64,000 nucleotides of DNA, taken from Sambucus nigra. Lineage: Eukaryota > Streptophyta > Magnoliopsida > Dipsacales > Adoxaceae. The number at the start of each line of letters is the position of its first letter. Position 1 is the stretch's first letter. The stretch lies in NCBI GenBank assembly GCA_949130495.1, contig OX422223.1, forward strand, positions 81,667,751 through 81,731,750. The letters are read 5' to 3'. Both the position numbers and the translations under genes were made by a program. Below, piece after piece: positions 56,925 through 64,000 of the stretch. The notes beneath the pieces are model-generated. The model had not been told where the DNA came from and did no database searches. It saw only the letters and a list, made by a program, of their open reading frames with translations.

Positions 56925-59210
56925 GGTCAGTTCCTATAAGTTACATTGATCCCGTGCGAGGTGTTTGTGCCTCCTACGGGGTCGTTTGGGGACTGGTTTG
57001 GGTTTTCACCCTTTAACGGCTTGTTTTTAAGTCTAAGTGTGATTTTTGTAAATTATCGTCATATTATCAACTCGGGAATACGCGATCAGTTCCAACAAGT
57101 TACATTGGTCCCGTGCGAGGTGTTCGTGCCTCCAACGAGGTCGTTTGGGGACTGGTTTGGGTTTTCACCCTTTAATGACTTGTTTTTAAGTTTAAGAGTT
57201 GATTTTTGCAAACTATCGTCATATTCTCAAACCGGGAGACTCGGGACTACGCGATCAGTTCCTACAAGTTACATTGGTCCCGTACGAGGTGTTCGTGCCT
57301 CTTACGGGATCGTTTGGGGTCTGGTTTGGGTTTTCATCCTTTAACGGCTTATTTTCAAGTCTAAGTGTGATTTTTGCAAATTATCGTCATATTCTCAAAC
57401 CGGGAGACCCGGGACTACGCGGTCAGTTCCTACAAGTTACATTGGTCCCGAGCGAGGTGTTCGTGCCTCCTACGGGGTCGTTTGGGGGCTGGTTTGGGTT
57501 TTCCCCCTTTAACGGCTTGTTTTTAAGTCTAAGTGAAGTTTTTATAAATTATCGTCATATTCTCAAACCGGGAGACCCGGCCGGGACTACGCGATTAGTT
57601 CCTACAAGTTACATTGGTCCCGTGCGAGGTCTTCGTGCCTCCTATGGGGTTGTTTGGGGTCTGGTTTGGGTTTTCACCCTTTAACGGCTTGTTTTTAAGT
57701 CTAAGTGTTCGTTTTGCAAATTATCGTCATATTCTCAAACGGGAGACCCGGGACTACGCGATCAGTTCCTATAAGTTACATTGGTCCCGTGCGAGGTGTT
57801 CGTGCCTCTTACGGGATCGTTTGGGGGTTGGTTTGAGTTTTCACCCTTTAACGGCTTGTTTTTAAGTCTAAGTGTGATTTTTGCAAATTATCGTCATATT
57901 ATCAAATCGGGAGGCCCGGGAATACGCGGTCAGTTCCAACAAGTTACATTGGTCCCATGCGAGGTGTTCGTGCCTCCAACGAGGTCGTTTGGGGACTGGT
58001 TTGGGTTTTCACCCTTTAACGGCTTGTTTTTAAGTTTAAGTGTTAATTTTTGCAAACTATCAGCATATTCTCAAACCGGGAGACCCGAGACTACGCGATT
58101 AGTTCCTACAAGTTACATTGGTCCCGTACGAGGTCTTCGTACCTCTTACGGGGTTGTTTGGGGGCTGGTTTGGGTTTTCACCCTTTAACGGCTTATTTTC
58201 AAGTCTAAGTGTGATTTTTGCAAATTATTGTTATATTCTCAAACCGAGAGACCCGAGACTACGCGATCAGTTCCTACAAGTTACATTGGTCCCGAACGAG
58301 GTGTTCGTGCCTCCTACGAGGTCATTTGGGAGCTGGTTTGGATTTTCACCCTTTAACGGCTTGTTTTTAAGTCTAAGTGTGGTTTTTACAAATTATCATC
58401 ATATTCTCAAACCGGGAGACCCGGGACTACGCGGTCAGTTCCTACAAGTTACATTGGTCCCGTGCGAGGTGTTCGTGCCTCCTACGGGGTCGTTTGGGGG
58501 TTGGTTTGGGTTTTCACCCTTTAACGACTTGTTTTTAAGTCTAAGTGTTCGTTTTATAAATTATCATCATATTCTAAAACCAGGAGATTCGGGACTACGC
58601 GGTCAGTTCCTATAAGTTACATTGGTCCCGTGCGAGGTGGTCGTGCCTCTTACGAGACCGTTTGGGGGCTGGTTTTGGTTTTCACCCTTTAACGGCTTGT
58701 TTTTAAGTCTATGTGTTCGTTTTGCAAATTATCGTCATATTCTTAAACCCAGAGATCCGAGACTACGCGGTCAGTTCCTATAAGTTACATTGGTCCCGTG
58801 CGAGGTGTTCGTGCCTCCTACGGGGTCATTTGGGGGCTGGTTTGAGTTTTCACCCGTTAATGGCTTATTTTTAAGTCTAAGTGTGATTTTTGCAAATTAT
58901 CGTCATATTCTCAAATCGGGAGACCCAGGAATACGCGGTCAGTTCCAACAAGTTACATTGGTCCCGTGCGAGGTGTTCGTGCCTCTTACGAGGACGTTTG
59001 GTGGTTGGTTTAGGTTTTCACCTTTTAACGGCTTGTTTTTAAGTCTAAGTGTTATTTTTGCAAATTATCGTCATATTCTCGAACCGGGAGACCCAGGGAC
59101 TACGCGGTCAGTTCGTACGAGTTACATTGGTCACGTGTGAGGTGTTCGTGCCTCTTACAGGGCCGTTTGGGGGCTGGTTTGAGTTTTCACCCTCAAACGA
59201 CTTTTTTTAT
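56925..59210 (+). repeat. 168-bp satellite array, 14 copies
   Basis: The anchor GTTACATTGGTCCCG recurs at about 56943, 57102, 57271, 57439, 57611, 57778, 57946, 58115, 58283, 58451, 58619, 58787, 58955 and 59124, giving a period of 167-172 (first interval 159). Copies 2-5 are most like copies 7-10 (844 bases apart), a five-unit higher-order pattern. Because 168 is divisible by three, long spurious reading frames occur on the plus strand; they restart with each copy and are not genes. The monomer length is close to nucleosome-repeat size, as in many plant satellites. Confidence 0.95.
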
Positions 59211-60582
59211 TAAATTAAGATTTCGTTTAATTATTGTTTTTACTTCTATAAACCTAACACTAGCGTAAACTCATCTTTTTGTTAAACCTACATGAGAATC
59301 ACTTTAGTAAACCTACATGATAATTGCTTAGGCCATGAGAATTTTTAGTTGGTTGGAGTGATAATTGAAATCATAAAGAATAAGGGAAAAAAGGAGTCTC
59401 TCATCTTTAGTTTATGGAATCAGAAAGTTAAAAAATGAAAAAATCTTTGGTGGTGAAAAGCTTCCCGATTTTTAATATAATAGTAAGTAGTAATGCTGCT
59501 AATTCATAAAACAAGCGTAAGGTACCTGTAGGATGCCGAACCATCTAATACACTTCATGTTCACTCCATAAGATAGATCATATGGTGCGTGAAATTATCC
59601 TTCTGCAAGCCCAAAAATAAACTGCAGAAGCAATATAAAGAACTCTTGAGAAGGTTACACAAAATAGGCCTAATTGGGAAACAAAGCAATTGCACGTAAC
59701 TACTCGGTGCTACTCTCTTCTTAGTTTGCGTACTAAAACAATGAAATTTGAACAGAAACAAAAATGACAACGCTGACCATCCCTGACATAATACCTCATA
59801 TTTCTGGTAAGTTTGAACATATTTCTTTTGAAGTTATGCCCCACTAAAACATGAATGAACTTATCCCTGACAACGCTGACCAGGAATGGCAACGCCCCAC
59901 TAAAACAGGAATGACAACCTGCACCGTGTCATAAATAAGCATTAAGGAAAAGAATGACTTCTTGAAATTTGGTAAAAGTAAATACTTACATAGCTTATTG
60001 GTACATGCATGTTACATCGGCTCGTGCCGTAGTTAATAAGTATACAAATGCCAACAAAATGACATCTAGCGTATGTCCGTTCCAATGGCCTTACTGAATT
60101 GCATCCTCAATTATACACTGACCTATGTGCATAAAATAAAATAAAATCAGTAGCAAAATCAAATAACAATTCCTAATATATACTTTTGTATAATTGGTAA
60201 ACTAATAATTGCATAAATTCCATAGAAGACCCCATATATGTACAATCCCTTTACATCTATTTTGCTCATATTCACATTTCATAAGTTCAAAACAGATGTA
60301 CACAATTCTTATGATAATAATATGAAGGATAATGATAAGGAGACACGCATTGGGAACACATTTGGGGCTTGCAGAGATGTGTTCATGTGTCATTTGTAGA
60401 TACTCGAGTGAATGTCTCCATTAAAAATGGGTTTGATGGTATGAAAATTATATAGCACACCCAATCGAAATGGTAGTACAAAAGGCAGACCGCCTATTCA
60501 TCGGCATGGGCATTGTCTGCCTCCAAGATTCGAGAAAAAATGTGAACTTTGAGAATCTTCTGCAGAATAATATTAGATTTAC
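59211..60582. other. AT-rich DNA right of the satellite
   Basis: No gene recognised. A short direct repeat GCCCCACTAAAACA with TGACAACGCTGACCA occurs at 59770-59920. The last part would hold downstream exons of the minus-strand gene at 60583-61543 if that gene is real. Confidence 0.45.
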
Positions 60583-61543
60583 CTCTTCAATTAGCACCTC
60601 CAGTGAGGACGAGCACCAATCTGTCAAAGGACACTTCACCTGATGTATATTTACATTGGAGCTTTTGTGGATAGCTGATATTCTGAAACGAGGCATTCTC
60701 ATTGAGATGAAATTCAAGATTCATTTTCTCGCTTTCAACAAAATCCTCGACATTTGGTTCGATACGATGCATGCAAGCTTTATCTGCTTCACTTGACACC
60801 TGTCGCTCCATCAGTATCTTCTGTATACGTAAAAAATGAATCATGCAAGTGTGCATAATAAAAACTATATAATATTACAGAGAAAGAAACAATTACCTCT
60901 TCAATTCGTAGTTCCATTAAGGATGGACACAATTCTGTCAAAGGATATTTCACCTGATGCATATCTTCACCAGAGATCTTGTGAGCATCTGATACTGCAA
61001 CATCGATCTCATGGGGAACAGTAGAGTCTTGTTTATGTAAGTCAGACTCTAAATCATCTTCAATATTCTGCAACATGGCATTTTCATTGAAATGAGACTT
61101 AAATATCTTTTTCTTACTTTCAACAAAATCCTCATTATTGGATACGAAAGGATTCTTGCAAGTTCCATTTGCTTCGTTTGACACCTGCAGCCCCACCGGT
61201 GCGTGATTTTTCAAGAATATGTTATTAGGTTTGTCAAGATTTACTTTATCTCGTGATGCTGCAGGTTCCAATATAGCAGACATTTTTACTAATGATTTGT
61301 CCAACCTCTCATTTTCAGAAGAAGGACTAAATAATTTATTCAAATTGAATTCTTCTATGTCATAAAAGTTAAGTTTCTTGGGCTTCACAATCATATGACC
61401 TTGAGAGGGTGGCTGCGAGGCTAAACCTTCAGATGCAACTCTTGAGTTAACACCGTCCAAGTTAGACCTAGAAAAAAGTGGGCAAGCTTCAACTAGCCCA
61501 TCTGAAGCAAGCTCAGGCGGCACAGCAATTTCAGCCAGTCCTT
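60583..61543 (-). pseudogene. Two tandemly duplicated exons of an unrecognised gene
   Basis: Exon 1 spans 61543-60897 (acceptor CATTTAG, donor GAGGTAATT) and stays open throughout, with GLAEIAVPPELASDGL at its start and MHQVKYPLTELCPSL near its end. A 76-bp intron (60896-60821) follows. Exon 2 spans 60820-60583 and repeats the second half of exon 1: VSNEANGTCKN matches VSSEADKACMH, NEDFVESKKKIFKSHFNENA matches VEDFVESEKMNLEFHLNENA, and HQVKYPLTELC matches HQVKCPLTDWC. A deletion of about 80 bases in exon 2, just after the NENA block, shifts the frame. No known domain; the protein is hydrophilic. It may be part of a host gene continuing outside, or a captured fragment. Confidence 0.5.
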
Positions 61544-61580
61544 CTAAATGTATTTAGCACCAATCTAATATAAGGAAATT

Positions 61581-61835
61581 CAAAGCTTTGACACTTTAGA
61601 ATGGACTTTTCTTTTAAAAGTTCTTTCTACTTTTGGACTTGATGATAGACTTGTGAGTTGGATCAATACTATTTTTCAATCCACCTATCTTTATATCCTA
61701 ATCAATGGTACTCCTTGGGGCTTTTCAAATGTTCCAGAGAGGTTAGGCAATGATATTTATTATCCCCTCTCCTATTTGTTCTTGTAGAATATATGCTTAG
61801 TAGAGTAATCATTCATATAATTTCTAGAAATAAAA
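61581..61835 (+). pseudogene. LINE (L1-type) reverse transcriptase fragment
   Basis: Reads FDTLEWTFLLKVLSTFGL, then VSWINTIFQST, ILINGTPWGF, and after a one-base shift CSREVRQ and LLSPLLFVLVEYMLSRVI. This is the order of the RT core of plant L1 elements, ending with the usual RGLRQGDPLSP and LFVL blocks. The catalytic FADD motif is beyond the fragment. It is short and frameshifted, so inactive. Confidence 0.8.
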
Positions 61836-62564
61836 TTCAATCGCACAATGTTGCTGCAATTCAGCATTATTTCGTAATCGTTCATAATTTCTAGAAATAA
61901 AATGCAATCCCCCAATGCTGCTGCAATTCAGCAATGTGTCTAAATATCATATAATCCCAAAATATGGCAACACTTAAAAAAGTAATAGACAGGGTTCCTC
62001 GACTACGAAAGTAAACACTGGGAAAACAGTTAACCTATCATTTCAATTTGGAAAAATAATTTCATTATATCTGCTGCACAAAAATGATAATTACTTTAGT
62101 TTGTTTACGCACCCTTCATTTGTTAATATTTACCTTGTTTCGCATGACTTCAAATTTTTATACTACTAATAGTCTTTAAAAAAATGATTTTGACATAAAT
62201 GTTAGTTGCTACATTCATAGGAGCCGAGGAACTTGCATTGAGACAGATACTTTCTGGTATTTTTTATACAATTCAATGTTTAAAAAAAGGATTTTAGAAT
62301 AGATGTTAGTTGCTATAGCAGTTGCACTTTAGTCCCGGATCAACTATAAGTGTTCTTTGATAGAGCTTAAATCGGCAACCAACCTATAATAAGTATTTTC
62401 TTTGCTGTCTTGAGCGCTCGTTATTTATCAACCTTATTAGTTTAGTTGTACATAATCCCTACTTATTGTTGCTAGAAAATGAAAAAGTAATTGACTTTGA
62501 CAGTGGCCGAAAACTAAGGTAAGAGTAATTGACTTGAACTGATAGTCACCATTGTTTCAATCAG
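61836..62564. other. AT-rich DNA between LINE fragment and COG7 pseudogene
   Basis: No gene recognised. TTTCTAGAAATAAAAT and CAATGCTGCTGCAATTCAGCA-like pieces occur twice (61818-61870 and 61889-61935), a local duplication of about 70 bases. Confidence 0.45.
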
Positions 62565-63280
62565 TAGCTTTGGAATCATCGGGAAAAGCAAGCATATACC
62601 ACTTCCATTCTTGTTCTAAAATGTAGCAACTCATCATTGAAACTTGGAAGCCAATTCAAAAATGGGATTGCTGGTGAACTTGATTGAAAATAATGACTAC
62701 TTGAAAACTTTTTTGCTTCGTTTTTATCGCTTGCAATCTTATTTTGTTGCCTAGCATCAAAATCTTCCCATAACTTCTTTATGGGCTGTGAACTTTGGTA
62801 TAGTACATCTCTAAGGACTTAAATCTCCCTATCCGAATGAGAATTCCTTGCATGTCTTGGGCTACAACAACCTTGAAATTAGTTATCGCATTTGTCAATT
62901 GAGGCTGAACTATTGTGTCCAGTCTGTCCTCTATCCTCTAGGACTTCAAGTTTCTTCAGAACATTGGCAAATTCAGCAACCTCCCCAATAACAAAAAAGT
63001 GGTGTAGAATGTTGGCCAAAGTCTTCGCAGCCCAAGGAAGATAACCGTTTGCAAAAACATCTTCCACGGTGGAACTTAATTGAGTTAACCCCGCAGCATC
63101 CTGCAAGTTCTCATATGCAACTTCTATTCCCTGTTTAAGTGTATCAATACTATCTAGGGTATCTACAGATTCTTGAAAGGTTCCCTCTACCTTTATGAGA
63201 TTTAGGAGGATGGAAGCAACAGATTGATGGAGAGAGAGGACGTCGTCATGAAGACGGATGACGTCGCGGGTGGCACGAGG
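62565..63280 (-). pseudogene. COG7: COG7 pseudogene fragment (conserved oligomeric Golgi complex subunit 7)
   Basis: The minus strand encodes PRATRDVIRLHDDVLSL, then VAYENLQDAAGLTQLSSTVE, then GEVAEFANVLKKLEVLEDR. After a short duplication that shifts the frame come DRLDTIVQPQLTNAI, DMQGILIRIGRFKSLEM, YYTKVHSP, LWEDFDARQQ, and finally EQEWKWYMLAFPDD. This is the N-terminal third of plant COG7, a tethering-complex subunit that acts in retrograde Golgi traffic. The fragment lacks the start and everything after the AFPDD block, has at least three frameshifts and a stop, and shows no intron over this length. It is a truncated duplicate, captured either by recombination or by a transposon, not a working gene. 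Confidence 0.88.
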
Positions 63281-64000
63281 TTAAAAACTTAGTTAGAATT
63301 AATGATACCTTATTTCTTATACTCCAATCCAATTCCTCTCAAAAGTCTCGTAGTCTCAAAATGATCTTCCTCAATAGAGTTAGAATGACCTCCCCCAAAC
63401 CTCACTTCAACTTGTAATTTCACTGAGGACTAACTCCAACTACTACGATGTAGTTAACCATAATCAAAATCTAAGATTTATACCAAGTCATTAAGTTATT
63501 TTAATTCGAGTTATCATAATGTTGGGGTTTTATTGCAATACCCAACAACAACTACTTATCAAAATAGAGTGTCTTTGGTTGCCTAAAAAACAGAGGTAAA
63601 CGTAAACCAAATAATAGACAATAAGGCTTGAAAAAAATAAAGCTACTTGTAGAATATTGTTCAGTCAAATGTAAACCTAGAGAAACTTCTAAACGAAGCA
63701 TTCCAGAAAACAAAATATTAATAAAGTGAGAACATTAGTCCCACACTTGTGTTAATAAGCTAATAAGGAACTTCACAAAATCTAACATTGATTTCTGCAC
63801 AAATATATCTAAAACAAGTATGTAGCAACTAGACTAACATCACTTAATTCATGGATATAAGCTCAATTGAGGACTTTCGTCAAGCAACTATTAAGCCAAA
63901 TTCATATCCAATTATAATCCATCAAACGGTTGAATCAAATCCAAAACTTTTCTGAAGCATTTTACACATCCACACGCATGAACCCAAAATATTCTAATCA
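63281..64000. other. AT-rich DNA at right window edge
   Basis: No gene, repeat or mobile element recognised. Confidence 0.5.

Noticed and set aside
56946..59140. Series of 80-165-codon reading frames on the plus strand with repeated VPCEVFVPPTGSFG-like text
   Set aside because: They come from the 168-bp satellite, whose unit is divisible by three; the frames shift between copies and have no start or promoter context. Not a repeat protein gene.
60202..60393. 63-codon minus-strand frame
   Set aside because: No similarity and no splice support as part of the duplicated-exon gene.

Overview
This looks like repeat-rich intergenic DNA from a flowering plant, probably a eudicot. I see no complete host gene. 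The window is dominated by Ty3/gypsy LTR retrotransposons of the Tat/Ogre type, recognised by a second archaeal-type RNase H domain, lack of a chromodomain, and long regions between pol and the 3' LTR. Ends of CACTA transposons, a plant L1 LINE fragment, a 168-bp satellite array and a COG7 pseudogene all fit a plant nuclear genome.

Layout. 1-1429: right part of a long LTR (family C, forward). 1708-13705: element A, a complete and apparently young retrotransposon with 597-bp LTRs differing at about 3 sites, an ATGAT target duplication, a 1964-residue gag-pol, and two antisense genes. 13711-22500: AT-rich DNA with a CACTA-like end (17998), an LTR-like block (19120-19861) and simple repeats. 22550-25333: decayed Ogre-like gag-protease-RT on the plus strand. 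25334-54860: element C, old and on the minus strand, split by element B (37904-49851, minus, target duplication GATAT). 54865-56040: remnants of another family-C copy. 56075-56400: CACTA end. 56925-59210: 14-copy 168-bp satellite. 60583-61543: two duplicated exons of an unrecognised gene. 61581-61835: LINE reverse transcriptase fragment. 62565-63280: COG7 pseudogene. The rest is AT-rich and unassigned.

How the parts work together. All three large elements share one plan: LTR, primer binding site, gag-pol, then gene(s) on the opposite strand that converge tail-to-tail on pol and have their 5' ends toward the 3' LTR. Tandem repeats lie between pol and the antisense genes in A and B, and between the antisense genes and the 3' LTR in C. 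In A and B the antisense gene is a spliced gene of the 'putative gypsy-type transposase' family with a coiled-coil tail; in C the cargo is a plant mobile domain (PMD) gene and a DUF7745-like gene. The antisense promoters look conserved: GTATTTAAAC in A and B, and an LTR-like TATA region in C. This recurrent antisense cargo is the most interesting signal here.

Limits. Domain calls are by eye from motifs. Splice sites are inferred from GT/AG and reading-frame continuity. No database search was possible, and boundaries of degenerate parts are approximate.
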